Positions 48,043 through 62,374 of a stretch of DNA of 64,000 nucleotides are shown here, piece after piece. The notes below the pieces were generated by a model. It did no database searches. It had not been told where the DNA came from and saw only the letters and a program-made list of their open reading frames with translations. A program made the translations under genes and the position numbers. Within the stretch, counting starts at the first letter, position 1. Each line of letters starts with the position of its first letter. This DNA is from Capitella teleta (Eukaryota > Annelida > Polychaeta > Capitellidae), in contig KB295903.1 in NCBI GenBank assembly GCA_000328365.1, positions 177,135 through 241,134 on the forward strand. The letters are read 5' to 3'.

Positions 48043-49385
48043 ATGTCAGAAAAGTCGTCTGATGGTGCCAAATCAGCACCAAGTGATATCAGTGAACTAG
48101 AAATTTTATTAAGAGAAAAGGATAATACTATTGAAGCTCAAGCACAAAAGATAAAATCGCTAGAAGTGAATGTTGATCAGCTAAGTCGGGATCGAGATTT
48201 ACTGAGGACAAAACTTGCTCTGCTTTCGCATAAGTTGACCGTCACTTCGCAACAAAACATGGATGTCAGCCGTGAAAACACTCTCTCCAGGCACAGGTCA
48301 GATCTTATTATCATTCATTCGGGGTTTATCTTGTGAAATCATTTCACAGTATAATACAGTTCAAGTCAAATTGTATAGAATTAAGGGGAATTAATCATTT
48401 AATGATAATCACCACTGTTACTGTGAGTCTCAGTCTGCAGGTCCACAATGATTGAATGATCACTGTGTACACTTCATTTAATTCATTCATTATTGTTATA
48501 CTATTATCATAATTATGTTTAGAATGCTATTGCACCGTAATACTCACCAATGCTCAATATGCTGTATGTACTATATTACAATGGGACCCATATTACGTAA
48601 TGATCTGCACGATTACTTTGCTGTACAGTATAGCATCATGTTAATACATCACTCGAAGGTGTCCCAGAGATGGGCAACAAAACAGATCTCTGCTTTTCAG
48701 AACTTCACATTCACTGACAAAACTCGAGGAACTATTGGCTCTACATAAAAATATGAAACTGGGACTTGACCAAAATCTCTATAGTAATATAAATAGTAAA
48801 TCTCTATAGTAATTTAAATTTTTTTGATGTTTTAATTCAAAACATCACTTGTTAAAGGTTCAAGGAGCGTTTTAAACAAAGATAAGAGTCACAATGCCAA
48901 AGATAGGAGTGAGGAGAATTCCGTAATATACTGTGTTTTAAGGTAATGAAAACAAAGTCTCATAGAGTCATATTATGTGTCATATTGGTTTCAGCTTAAA
49001 TCTCACTAATGCAGCGAGACTTGGTTGAATCTAGATTGTCAACGTGCATGAATGATGGGCTCACATTTGATGCATAAATCCATAGTTTTTATTCTTAACT
49101 GGCTAGCGTATTGACTATTGAATGACTTGTCTTTTATTTGGATTTGTGATATCTTGGTTGTTTCCAATTACACTGTCATACCTTATCGTAGTATTGTTGA
49201 TGTAGTATTGGTGATGAAAACTGTGATATCATGACAAATAATAATGCATTCCATGTAAAATATCTCTGTGCTGCGAGAAATCTACGCATTCATCAAAAAC
49301 ATTGATGCATATTATTATTGTATTTCAACCAATCAATTTTATATTATAGATTTGGATTTGAGTACAAAAGAAATCGCTTTCAAGA
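48043..49385 (+). CDS. Coiled-coil protein, start and candidate exons
   Basis: The first exon runs from ATG at 48043 to 48296, ending CACAG before GTCAGA. It encodes 84 residues: a polar start (MSEKSSDGAKSAPSD) then a heptad-rich helix (LEILLREKDNTIEAQAQKI, LEVNVDQLSRDRDLLRTKL). A second exon at 48701-48783 keeps the frame and continues the coiled coil (LTKLEELLALHKNMKLGL). A third piece starting at 49350 after TTATAG would add NLDLSTKEIAFKN and a stop near 49393, but that exon is doubtful; the gene may continue. I do not recognise the family. It is divergent from WASH, with starts about 1.8 kb apart. Confidence 0.55.
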
Positions 49386-49399
49386 ATTGAATTTAATTC

Positions 49400-52300
49400 T
49401 TTATGTGATGGTTTTAAAAGTTGGCTTGCCATAATGACTAACAGGGACAATATAATTGTTAGTTTTTCCTTACCTTGTTGAAAGAGGATTTTTAAGAGTT
49501 TTATGTATATTGCAAATTCACTAAATTGTATTTTTTAAAATACATTTCAACTGCCGGTATGCATTTCAACACATTGCTGCCATGGAAGAGAATTTTCCAT
49601 AGCGCATTCTCGTCTGTGAATGTGTAAAATCTCGAGTATTCATACCGGGGTGAATCACAAAATGTTTGTTTTTTAATTTAATAACAGAACTCATATCTAT
49701 AGTACTCAAGTGTATAGGCCTAGGTACTTAATACTACTTATAATATATAAAAGAGATTTGAAAATTTATTTCTTATTTAAGTAATTTTAATTGAATTACC
49801 TGGTATTGAAAAACACAATCTATGATTTTTATCAGTCTTGATAATACAGTAATCAGATTTGAAGATCAAAGGTTGGCGTTTAGTGAAATCAGTTTATGAA
49901 CATAAATGAATATAACATCAAAGGACACATAGTGAAATATGATATAGTTGAAAATTACAATTGTAGTATTGATGATTTGGGACGTATTATTATATAGTGA
50001 AAATAGTGATTTATAAGGTAGAGGAAGTGATATTATCAAACAGATGGATCATGGCTAGGTGATATCATAAATATATGTGGTGAACATATCATGGATAGGT
50101 AACACCCAGGTAACAAGAAAGATTATGAAAAAAAAAAAAAAAAAGGCTAGATGAGGATGAAGTCGATTTCGATGCCATGATATGTTCGTAAATCACCTGA
50201 ATATGAAATGTCAACAGTTCTGTCACTCTGAAATCTAAAGACAAGGATCCTAACAAAGGAATCATGGAACACGCAAACAACAACATACATCAATCAGTGA
50301 TGTACTGGGATGCTGTCAGTTTTTAAGCTGCCATTGAAATACCTGCACAAAGTTCTCACATGATGGTTTTTCCATGGTTGACATGAATCTTAGAGAAGTG
50401 CTCTGTTATTGTAAAATCAATCGTTTGATCTTTTGATTCTTTTCTTTGCACGTTGAATGCGACATCTCTATTGCACAACTAATCTACAAGACGTGGGCTG
50501 CTGCCACAAGCCCTGAGAATCGCTCCTCAGCTCTTTCTATTGTAGAATTGTGCAAGTTGAGAGATGGAGAGTTGGAGACCCCTCTTACATATATGTCGAG
50601 TGTTGCGACCTGTTACAAGTTTCCTGTTAAAATTTATTTGTTCTTTTTGTTCTTTCCTTTTTGTTTAGTTAAGTCAATCAATCTCTTGTAAACCAAGTTG
50701 AGTTTGCAAATAAAATAATGCTACTAATAATTATTGTAAAAAAAAAAAAAAATGCTTTTAAATTGTTCAGTTGTTTTTTTCTGCAGTCAATTTAGGTCGA
50801 AGGTGTTTATAACATGGCATCCATTTGAAGAAGCGTCAGTAATAAGAGGTCAATCAGGTCAAGAGGTCAATCAGGTCAGCTAATCAGTATTTATGAGTGG
50901 ATTGACATTCTCAATCATAATCACATGACCGCACTTTTTCCACTTCACCATCCACGTTGATTGGACATCGTTGGACAATGAGGTTGGCTGTTACATGAAT
51001 CTTCTCCGCCCATTTTGCTCATTCTTCCGTGTGAAATAATCAGTTCTCGCTAAGATAACCAGATTATTGAGTCTGCCGCCTTTAGCACTACAAGGGTTAA
51101 ACTAAAAAGTTTAGTGTCGACGTACATTTATAATCGTACATGCGGAAACTTTAATTTCTCAGAAATATGTGTAGTGAGGTGTGGTCGCAGGAACCGATTT
51201 ATCAATTAGAAATGACTCCTATCTCAATCCAAAGATACCAATCTGTTCATAATATACATATCTACTAAAACATTGTACACAATCCCAGAAGTATGAGGCC
51301 TTGGCAAAAGAAATCTCCCTCTATGTGCAGCAATGAATATTTCATCAGTATCATTTTTCCTCATCTTCGCAATCTGTAAATATATATCAATAACTGTCGG
51401 TGTGAACAGCATATTTGCTGACTGAGGGGAATTCTCGGCTTGAATCAAGATTTCATTTTTCTCTCCCCCCAAAATAAAGATCCACTCAACATACATATGT
51501 CTAAGCATCGCACCTGGTCCCGGGCCTTTTAACCTGGATTACGGAACCTTATTTTAAGAATAATATGATTTCAAAGATCTTTGCTTCCTCCATGAATGAA
51601 TGAATGAATGAGATGCACAGCCGCTGAAATTGCTTTGAGAGTTTTTTTCCGCTCGCATCCCGTGCAGTGAGGGAAGTGGGAGCAGATTGCATGATGGGAT
51701 GCAGATGGCATTTGCACATATTGTTCTGCTCACAGGGAAAATGGAGCTGAGGGAAGTGGAAAAGGAGGCAGACCCACAGGTGTCCCTCTCTGATCACCTG
51801 TAAATGCCCCCTATCTCCACTCCCTATGCTGCTAATAGTTATCTACTGTCGATAATGACCTATCCGCCATTTTGTGTCCAATTTATGTGGCTGATGTTTC
51901 TCGCCGAGTTCGCTACGGGCAAGTACTGGTCGGACTTCAAGAAGACCTTACTGCAGACTGCAGAACGTGACCATTTCAATCATTTGCTTCCAATCTATAC
52001 TTGGCCTTATTTAGTAATCAATAAATATCCGACTTAATCAAAAATTTAATTGATCCAAATTTAATGGACTAAATTGCATAACGCTATGAGCCATACATAT
52101 TATGTAATCATGCGCATGAATTTAGCCAACTGTGACTAATTATAGCTAGTATCTTTGTTGACGCGATGTTTGCAAATACACGCGACGCTCTTCCAGTAAC
52201 GATGCTTGTTATTCGGTTTATTCGGATTAGCTCTTGGATTCTTCATCGCATGGTGAGAGATATAACAGTATTGATTAATCTCTGAGATTAACTCAATTTA

Positions 52301-55300
52301 TTCATGAGTTAATTGATTATTAACTTATTTAGTATGCCTAATTGATTGTGGATCGATCGACCAAGACCCTGATAATTGATTATAACTGAGATATTACACT
52401 ACGGGTAATTTTTCTCTCGATCTGAGCAAGTGATTTCTCGGGTCTTTTCATCTGGGATCAAGGATTTAGCAGATTATTCTGTGATCACTGCGCTCCAAAC
52501 GCAATAAACATGCTGAATATTCCGTCACCTTTAACCTTTGACCTTTCTCTGCTCATATCGTACATTTGTGTGGAACAGATATCAATGCAATATCTGATAT
52601 GTGAATAGTGAGGTGATTTGAATGCCATTAGAAGGAAAACACAGTTTTATGTTGAATCGAGGTCGCAATCCTAGAGTACTCCTACTTATTCAGACCGAGA
52701 TCAGCTGATCAGGGGTTCGAACCCCCGAACACTTTCTTCGCCTGATTCAGAGGTGCAAATATTTGTGGGGAGCGAGGCTTTTATCGTTCACAGAAGAATG
52801 TTCCTTCTTCTTCTTCTATACTTCTTCCTTATCGAGCAACTGATAAGATCCACTTCGGAGCTTTTGTTTCCCGGTTCTTTCGTTTTCGATGGAATCACAT
52901 CATTCTCCCTGCCTCAGTGTCCATTGTCCATTACACGCAGCAGGTTTTTTTTTTTTGGGGTTGTTGCTCTAAACGACCGAAATGTTGACTATTTCCCTTA
53001 GTAGCTCTTAATTAAATAATTGAAAATATTTAGATCCAGACTTGATTCTGTTTTCATTTCCTTGCAGTGACCAATTGTAGATGAGAAAGATGCCTAGTCG
53101 CTTTACCTCCTCTCCCCCTCCTCCTACTCCTCCTCCTCCTCCACGCACCAGGTCAGCTTATTGTCTTAATGAGATGCTAATGATATGCATGAAGTTTATT
53201 ATTTTTATTTTTTATTATTTTTAGCGCATTTCAATCAGCTCAATAAAAATTACTTGTTTGTTAATTTTATCATTTCCGATTTACATAATTAATTAATTAT
53301 TGGATTATTTTGATTCCTACGGTAAGTTCTTGCTTGGAACAAGAATCGATTCTTCTACCTTGGCCCCCTACAGTTATGGTAATTTGTTTGCATATCTTTT
53401 TTTTTTCCGGGTGAAATTAGATGATGCAAAATGATCTAAAAAGTGGCATTCAATTCCCATTCGCTTTCCCCATCCGTCAAATTCTGATGAATCTTGACTC
53501 CAACTGTCAAGATGTTTGTCCCCGAATATTTCCTTTCCAGGCCTTGATTACTTGGCTCGGAGCCAAGAAATCATCGCGTTGGGCCCTCGCACAAGAGGAA
53601 CAATATTTACTAAACATGCTCGAATTTCCCTCCCTTTGCTTCCTGGTGGTAATCAATATTCGTCGGGAAGCGTTTCTTGAAATGCATGAGCGCAGATTTT
53701 CTTGTGTGTCGAACTCAGCTGTTTGGTGAGTTGGAATTTGTTTGGTTCACGTGAATCTGTTTTTATTTCTGCTCGTATATGTATATGTTATGCAGCTGAA
53801 CACGTGTTCCTCGTCATATGTATACCTGTATACTTTGGATTACAATAATGGAAAAGTGATTTTCATTTATATCGTGAATCAATAAATCAACCTGGTTTCA
53901 CTGGTATAATAACACTGTTCCCTTCTTTATATAACATGAGTGTAACATTCAAATCAATATTTTATATTTATATTTGATTTTCTTTTTTTTTTTCTTTTTT
54001 TTTTTTTTTGCGGATTGCAACTTACAAGTATAATATATACCTAGTATTGCAATTATTCTACTGTATAAGCTCATAGTGCGATGAATATGCATCACTGCTT
54101 AAGCATGCCCCCTGCAATAAAACACACATCCATTGTGATCAACACTTTGCACGCAGATTAACGTCAACGTCTTTCCCTGCATTCATCTCCTTCCTTCCTT
54201 CGTTTTTCTCTGCCCCCCCCTTTTTTTTTTTTTTTCTTCCACTTGACTAATGATGAAGCTGCCTTCGGGGAGGCGACCAAGCCTCCTCCATCACATATCG
54301 ACTTTCTCCCTTTTCTTGCGTCGAATCAGTAATCGGAGGTCGTCTGCTGACTCCCCATTTTTTTCCCTGATTTATTATTAACTGTTATTTATTTTATTTC
54401 CGTTATGCCGTGTGAACACCTCAGTGCTGGGTCTTCCTCCAGGTTAGCTCCCATTTCGCCTCCATTTGGCCATTAGCTCCATTTGCCTCCATTGCGTACC
54501 AAATGATCCATTTGATCAGATATCTTCAAAGATTTCGTGCTTTGGATGTTTCCTTCGTGATAATGATGTATTTGATCATTATAAACACAATAAACTATCT
54601 CCAGAATTCTCGGAAGAGCTCGATTTCGTGGAAAACCAGACCGCTCTGTATTGCATGCTCTCTTGTCGCTGTTAAAGCGAATCTCCCTTCTGATCCTGGC
54701 TTCCCAATCTCATTCCAATCTTCCGTGTTTATGGCTCCACCGGAAGAGCTGCGAAAGAGCTTCTTAATATGGAGAATTAATTGCTATGCATAAGTCATTT
54801 ACATCGCGGTTATATCAAGGACTGTGTCAGGATCAATCACGTTATTTCTTATTTGGAGGTTGAGCGATTTTGTTTCTTGATTCCAATGCCCTGAAGACGG
54901 TGCTCAATGTTGATAGAAACACAATTCATATCAACCGAGATTAGATCTTCCCCTCCCTCGCTATATCTGCAGGAAGGGGGGGGGATATCCCTTCCCACCT
55001 AGAAGAATATAAAAAACACCGTATCTCTATTTCCCTGAATCTGATATGAAACCCCAAGCGGAGAAGTAGGCTCAGTGTCAATCAGTACTGCGTGACCTAT
55101 GACCTATGCACCTGGATAAAACATAAGCCACCTTCCCCCATTTCCGAGTTTTACACTAACCAGTAAAATGGCTTCAATTATTTCAAGTGCCTTCGCTTCG
55201 TTTAATTAATGAACGCAATTCCAGGGGCTTCCAACGCCGATGTCTTTCACTAATTGGTTTAATGACTTGGCTGCTCCGCTCGCCCTTTCCTGGAATATTC

Positions 55301-56272
55301 TAGGGGTTTGCGGACCCATTTTCATCACACTTGCAATTCTCTCTCCTTTGAACGAAATCGCAGCGTTTCGGATCTTCGGGGCAATAAACGCATTCGATTC
55401 GTGCTTCCGATAATAATCTACCGTGCTGAGGAGGCGAATGGGGAAAAATACATTTCCTGGAGGAGGAATGTATCTAGCCATTTTTTTTTTCTTTTCTTCT
55501 TGGTTTCTTCACAGAAAGTCGAGAAGAGAAATAGCACTTGGGTAAGAGATACATTATCTGCGCATCAGCGGACGAAACCCTCTCGCTACACACAACATAA
55601 AACCTATTCTCAACTACTGTACAAGTATAACACTCTCTCTCTCTCTCTCTCTCTCTGTAATCTCCTGTATATATGACCTAATTATTTTTTAGTCTTTTAT
55701 GCGGCCGTGAAATATGGTTGACCTACTTTAGTATAATACTAGTAACCCGCATTTTGATTACACTAGCTGTGATCGCTGTTATTAGTCTGTTTGATATATC
55801 CGGCGCCCAAGAGTTCACACGAGTTGATGTTTATTTTCTGACGTCCTGTTTGTTGTCTTTCGATGGCGATTTTCCTGGACAATGTGCGGATTATTCTCGG
55901 AATATTTTATCTGCGCGTGTTCGACGTCAATGTTCTGAGAAAGAGCGGATGTTATTGTTGTACTGCTCGCTCGCTGTCTGCTGATATTCAGCTATTCGTG
56001 CTCGGTTTCATCCGAGATTCACCAATTCGAACGAGGTCTTCTTTTGTTCGCTCTTTGTAACAATTCTTGGAGTCTTTGATGTAATTTCATAATTATGAGC
56101 AAATATCACTCATCTTATGCTACATGTACATTAAAATTCTTCTGCTATCAAAATATTAATGCTTACGTGGAACGTTGGAACATTATGTACATGAGTTTCA
56201 ATATGAAATATTGCATCTGAGCAGTTATATGTCCTTCTGTCATTCCGTAGGCAAAACGTGCCGAAGTTTATC

Positions 56273-56306
<34 letters not shown>

Positions 56307-58548
56307 AAATGGTAGATTCTGGTTTCTTTTAATTGCTATCCAAGACAGAATGCCGTTTCAATATCTGGTATGTGCTCTCAAAACACAGTCGACGACTTGG
56401 CTTTCTGGGCTCTGTCGTCTTTAATCCTCCGCAGTTCAATTAAAAGGCTTTTCTCAAATTTGATTTTCTCTTAAATTCAATCTCTTACTTTATTTTTTTA
56501 ATGACTTATACTATATGTGGTAATATTTATTCCTCACAAAAAAATCATTGAAGAGACCATTGATTTAATTCGTATGTGAGATAATTCTTATATTGCCGTC
56601 TGGCTCCGTTGTTATTTTTTGCGCATCTCTTCGCCATCGTTACGTCATCTCTCGGCTCTCTTCCTTGATCACCTCCTGCGGGCATCATCACCTCCACGAC
56701 GAATCACAAAATATCCTAGTCGGTGTAATCGACCTGCATTGCATAACTTGCATTGCAGAATCCAACTCACTCATATGAATAAATACTACATTTATTATTA
56801 TTATATAATATCTTTAGTGCGAATGCATATTATCCTTCACGGGTTTCCTGGTCTTATGTATAATGACACAGGCACACACCGATGACAGGTGGTATCTCAT
56901 TGGCTGCTATTTATGGTAACATTTAGTGAACTGGTCGTATTCAGCAAATACTGTGAATTCATTTCTACTCGCCTCACCTTGTGAACCATCTTGGGAATTC
57001 CGAGTGACGTCATGTGAAATCGAGTGAAATGAATGTACCAAAATAGGGGTGGTTTTACATCGGTGTGTGCCGGTGCTTCTTTTCAGTAGCGCCGGAGACC
57101 AATGAATTACCGTGCATGTATTGATAACTGAATCATAACGCACTAAAAATACATAACGCACATATGTAAAAATCATAACGCACTTTTTCCTTGAATGACC
57201 CTTCTGAAAGCATAACGCACTTCACCCGTGGTTCCATTGTGCGTGCAGTTTTATCGTGTCAAATAAATCATAAAGTGAGTATATATATTTATACTGCTAC
57301 TATTTATGGTCGCTTTCGAGTGGTTATGCAAACTGATATCCGAAATTTCCCAGTTTTCCCTGGCGAAATTCCGACTGACGAATTACTGAGAATTTCCTGA
57401 AATATATTTTTCTCTTTCCTCTTTAGAAGTGTTTATAGTTTTTCCTCTTTCGAGAAAACATTGCGATCGTGTTTCGATGTGAAGTCAGCCTTTTTCACAA
57501 GATGGGAATTCACAATGGGTGGATCATGCTTAATCGCACATAATATAATAACTGTGTTAATTAATTAACTAAATTTTAATATAATATGGTGTATTCAGGG
57601 AGGTATTCTGTAACTGATTATTTACAGCTTCTTGTGTTCTTTGAACTGAGTAACACAAACTAATTGATTTATTGGCCGTGAATATAATTACGTTGTATCG
57701 AATTTCAAGCAGTGTCTTTGGTGTTGACACCAATTTTGTGTTTGTTAATTTTTTTTTGTATTTTCAAATTATTGTTCCACAGTGGAATGATTCAGTAATT
57801 TAATATATTGTACTATATGCACTGCGTATATTAACAGCCTTCCACAACATCAATCACTCCTCCCTTTACCATTTTTTCCCCCTTTTTCCCTTTACAAATT
57901 CTCTCCCCTTGATACATTTGATTGGTGTAGCAATTTTCGGTTATTCAATCTCACTCAAACCAATCACTTGTAACCACTTTGCTGATAAAAGCGAAAAAAA
58001 AAAAAATATATTTATGTGCTATTGAGTTTATCATAAAATGCATTATAATTCAAAATAAGTTGAACTTCAGAGCCTCGAGATTATCAGTTTATGGAATTCA
58101 GTACAGACAGAAATCGTGCGACTCGTTATCTCAAAGAGCCAGAAATCAAACCCAGTGTTTGCACTCAATGACCCCTAAAGCGGGCAATTTTTCAGTCGAG
58201 TTATTTTTTAAACACGTGCGATTCGGCTGTGTTTCTACACAAGTGCAGGCAGTCGTGTGTGTTCAGTGTGTAAAAGCTGAATCGATGCGAGAGAGAGAGC
58301 ACTTCAAACAGAGCCAGCGCACACGACTAGGACGTCTTATTCTCTCATCTCACTCTGCTCCTAAAGGATCTCCACCGAATTGACCTCAATCTAGATAGTG
58401 GAAAGGTCACCTCGGGTCAATTACATAACCACAGTGCATGGCAACATACAGATGCAGTGGCAGCAGCAGCAGCAGACAGTGATGAAGGCGCCGAGTGAAG
58501 GATTAGCTAAACACGGATATACTATGTGTTAAACAGGAGCACATCACG
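49400..58548. other. Long non-coding stretch, probably intron or upstream DNA
   Basis: I find no exon I can defend in this 9 kb. Plus-strand T-runs of nine or more are common from 52.9 kb rightward, whereas comparable A-runs are few. Other content: an AATAAA followed by a 15-base A-run near 50705-50752, a B-box-like GGTTCGAACCC at 52713-52723, a CT repeat at about 55630-55656, a 30-base T-run at 56274-56304, and the motif cluster at 57131-57220. A 91-residue minus-strand frame (55481-55206) has protein-like composition but no support. Confidence 0.5.
57131..57220 (+). promoter_or_regulatory. Cluster of four CATAACGCAC motifs
   Basis: CATAACGCAC occurs at 57134-57143, 57152-57161, 57174-57183 and 57211-57220, all in the same orientation. 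The first and third are preceded by AAT, giving the full 13-base word. Spacing is 18, 22 and 37 bases, so this is not a tandem repeat of one unit; sequences between copies differ. This looks like a homotypic binding-site cluster, as in an enhancer or promoter. Confidence 0.6.
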
Positions 58549-58634
58549 ATGCCTGGATATGTGCTGCGTACGTCCTTGAGTCGCGAATGCACGCGCACGA
58601 CCACTTACGCTCTGATCACTGGAGCAACCAACAG
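58549..58634 (+). CDS. Candidate first coding exon, unknown gene
   Basis: An ATG at 58549 opens 28 codons (MPGYVLRTSLSRECT and on to ITGATN) and ends AACAG before GTCAGC, a good donor in phase 2. A CAG repeat lies 70-90 bases upstream. GC content and codon use are more gene-like than the surroundings. No family is recognised and no downstream exon was found inside the window. Confidence 0.3.
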
Positions 58635-61077
58635 GTCAGCATTCTTCTTCATCTTTTGACAGAGAATCATAACGTACACTATTGACATATCGGCTGGGTT
58701 CCAGCCTGTGTATATGTACTCACTGGTGGCCTTTGCTGAATGCTTGAGTTACACGTGTTAATCAGAATCAATAGATGTCGCGTCTTCATTGCCATCGGTG
58801 ATCACTGCAGTCGAATAGACTGACTCAATATTAAATTTATATTGATTGTTAAAACCATTATGGGCCACTGTATAGAAAATGAATTCAGCTATTGCACTAT
58901 TGATGATGTCAGAGTGCATATTTTGCATGTTTGTCATGATCTCGCCCATTGTGGCGCCCACTGATATTAGTGATAACCACATTTTATTTGTGCATATTTA
59001 AGTTGCGTTATTATTAGTAGTTTTTAGTTACCGGTGTATATTATTTTTCTTTCATAATGTATATGATATTTTGACTCGCTGTGGTCGAGATAAAATCCAC
59101 GTTAATCTGAGCAATTAATGGATTGTGATAATTATATAACAACACTTTTCATTATTAACCCCATGCAAATATTACGTAATTGACCTGTACATGCCAAACT
59201 AAGCTGTTTGATGGCATAATGGCTAGCCAAACGTAGAAGTGAATTTGCTGTGGAGTGGTAGAAATACGAAACAGCAATTCGCTGTTAGTGTGCAAGAATT
59301 CTCAATACAATGCATTCTTCCATCACTTGTAAGGTTAATGAGAGTTATCCTTGTGGTTAGCAACAATTACCCTATAATTAACCTATAATTACGACTGCCT
59401 CCTCTCTTCCAATTGGATAACTATTATTCTCTTGTGTTCCTAATTACAGTCGTAGATTTCTTGGCGTCACCAATCGATGCCAAAAATCTTGTTAGCTACA
59501 GATTCGATTATAAAACTCGCGCAGACACCTCATCCGTCAGAATAAATTGTGTGCAGACTTTTATGTGTATCTCCGTATCTCCTTGAAATTCCGCGAGGAG
59601 AGAGCTCGATGTAATTACACGCGTTTTTGCATTGGGGAAGGGGGGTGCATTGAAACCTCGAGGTATAGAGGTCTTCGAGATAGGGAGGTTCCAATCTGTA
59701 TTTCGGTATTTTCGTTAATCCGTTCTCATGTAATTCGTATATATACCGTTGAACATTATACACAGTGCCAGAAACACCAGTGCTATACTGCTATAAGTGA
59801 ATTATTCTTCTGCTTTTGCTGCTGCTGCCAGATATGACGTCAATTGCTAATACGCAGCACTTGATGGAATATTCAGCAATTCATTGTTCCCGTGTATGTT
59901 TTTTTCTTTTCATTCATGTTTTATTCGTTTTTCTCCCGCATTAATTTTTTCTTTTTCTTGATTCTATAAATTAATGTATACACTTGTAAATGTCTTATTC
60001 ACATTTACTCTCTTTTGTGTTTCGAAGTTTTGTTCGAGTTCAGAATAGCAATTCTGCAGTTTAACACCCATGACATACGATTCCACTAAATCGCATTGTT
60101 AAAGCCTGTTCCCATTGTGTGTTTTTCTCCAACTTCCAACGCAGTTTAATATACGACTCACAACAGCACAACACGGTCAGAACCATCCGCTAACTGACCA
60201 GCAAAATAACCGAATCGATTGCTCATAAACTCCTATCAGCACACCGCCCTTTCTTATTCCGCTATTATCGCCCTGTCATAGCGTCGCCTTTCGCTAACCC
60301 ATGGAGCACTCTATTAATAGTTCTTGAGCACTTGGGTCGGAGGCGTCACTATCGACATGGCATCGATATTTCGGGACCGCTTGATCCACCCCTCTCCCCA
60401 ATTGCCTTGTGACAATCCCATTAATTCCTTGGGGTAAGATTCCCTTGGAATCCAGATATCAGATCCAGTTTCCATCATATCTCTTCTTCAAGATGGCATC
60501 CTTGAATTGACGGATCTTAATTGCCAGGTTTTATCACCGCTCCGAGTCTGTGTCATGTTTTATGGTGGATGCTCCCCTGTGTTAATTAATTAGTTAATTA
60601 ACTCATGCACCTGGGGTTCAATTCCGTGATGCTCTTTTCTCACCTATCTGCTGAGTCTTCTTATCAATTATAACACGAGATGAAATTCTTTGCTTTAATC
60701 AGTTATTTATTTAGCCAATCCCTATATTTATCTCGCAATGGTGTAACTTGATTGGAATTTTTTTTTCTGCCTCTTGCGTATAATCTTCTCTTCGACGTGA
60801 TGGATTTTTTCCTTTTAAAATATACTTTATCGATTTGTCCTGGTTCCAAGAGTTTTCAGATTTTTTTTTTTGCTTTTTTTTTTTTTTTTGGGGGGGGCGG
60901 GGGGTACTCTTTGGACTTTGGCTAACACGTGCGCACTTTCACCTAGTTGCATATGTTCAGTCAAATTTATTCTTCTGGCAATCAATCTTCTTGTACTATT
61001 TGTTGTACCGCGTCTGTACTCAATGATCTATCGTTCAAAATGGCTTTTTATTTTTATTTTTTTTTGCATCTCTTGTG

Positions 61078-61110
<33 letters not shown>

Positions 61111-62210
61111 CTCAATTCAGGCTGATCTACTCGTGCACTATACGTGTACAATTAGTGTATTCTTTAATCAGTACCATGCTATGGTTTTTTACTCTAGTAT
61201 TTATTTGTATTTTCAATACTTTGCCACCCAAGTTAAACTGGAGATAACAATTTTACGTGCAATTTTCAATTATTATTTTCTGCCAATAAGATCGCCTGGC
61301 ACGGAAAGAGAGAAAAACACGAGTTTTTATTGCTCAATATCTCCAAGTGTTTAGCAGGGGGCCGTCTCATTATCTCGGATGGTGCGCCCCTATCGCCAGT
61401 GCTGCTCGTGTCAGTTCTCCTGCAGTTTGATATACGACCCCTTGTACTGAACCCGCTCTGGTTAAAAATAGTCTGTTTCTTCTCTTGTTTGATCATTCAG
61501 CTGTTTTCGCGATGTTTGGTTCCATGTGTTTTGCTATTAGTTGCGATGTTTGCTTGTTTTAGCGGATAATTTGACAATACGGGGCCAGAAACATCCATTG
61601 TGCTTTGGCGTCGGAGCTGCGTTCGGTCAAAATCATAACGCACCTTTCCATTCTCGTGAGTTTTCTCGTTACTATTAGTACTATTTTTTTTTTTTTGCTG
61701 AATACTTAATTGTTTATCCTCGTTTAACTTTTCTGGGTCATTAGTTTGTAAGAAATTCATAATTGATTTGGTGTTTTGGAATTAGCGAAGGTCATTCGTG
61801 GTCAGTATACTATATCGGGTCAAAAGAAGTTGAGATCGGTTTGCATTAAGAATCATTACGTCGAATAATTCATGATTCGTTCGCAGTCCGAATGCGATAA
61901 ATGACAATGGTGGAATGACACTGGGTGATTACACACCTGCCTTTGCTGCATTATTAATATGCTCGCAGTGCCATCATTTGTTATTTTCCCGCCAATGCTG
62001 TCTCGTCTGCTAGCGATCGAGTAGAGGCACTAGCTGACACCGCACAAAGAGGACATTCAGGTCACCGCTAGAGGCACGATCGAAGTGCACAGATGCGTGA
62101 CTTTGTCGATATATATTTTGAAGAGAAAACCCATCTTTCACTGTCGCTTTTTTGGAGGTTAGCACCGTCGGACGGAGTGCGGATGTTCCACTCGGGAGTC
62201 GGGAGCTGCC
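58635..62210. other. Non-coding stretch between candidate exons
   Basis: No exon is recognisable. It includes AATCATAACG at 58665-58674, a T-run abutting a G-run (GGGGGGGCGGGGGG) at about 60880-60904, a 30-base T-run at 61080-61110, and AATCATAACGCAC at 61631-61643. The sequence is T-rich on the plus strand throughout. Confidence 0.5.
61631..61643 (+). promoter_or_regulatory. AATCATAACGCAC motif
   Basis: A full copy of the 13-base word, 568 bases upstream of the candidate start codon at 62211 and in the same orientation. Its role is inferred from recurrence. Confidence 0.45.
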
Positions 62211-62374
62211 ATGGATTCGGATATGCGCGTGCGACTAAAATCGCGCTGTGCTAAAAAGTCATCTGGAGAGATGGTCATTCTGCCGACCAAAGTGCGGGTC
62301 CAGTGTCCACTGCCCGTTCACTGCGGTCAAGGAAAATCGCTTTCGATTCCTACCCATGGATTTCCCCAAAAGAG
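62211..62374 (+). CDS. Candidate first coding exon, unknown gene
   Basis: The ATG at 62211 sits in an ideal context (GCCATGG) and opens 54 codons with balanced composition: MDSDMRVRLKSRCAKKSSGE, then VILPTKVRVQCPLPVHCGQ, to THGFPQKR. It ends AAGAG before GTATTT, in phase 2. Upstream DNA is GC-richer, as at a promoter. I recognise no domain. It ends in the same phase as the exon at 58549-58634, so the two could be alternative starts of one gene extending past the window; that is inference. Confidence 0.4.

Noticed and set aside
52655-52735. tRNA gene suggested by GGGGTTCGAACCCCCG
   Set aside because: The T-arm and B-box look right, but I could not find a matching A-box, anticodon arm or acceptor stem upstream. 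At most it is a tRNA-derived fragment.
55206-55481. 91-residue minus-strand open frame as a gene
   Set aside because: No family match, and it lies in a region whose skew favours plus-strand transcription.
60880-60904. G-quadruplex at the T-run/G-run junction
   Set aside because: Only two G-runs, separated by one C, are present; a four-run intramolecular quadruplex is possible only by splitting them, which is weak evidence.
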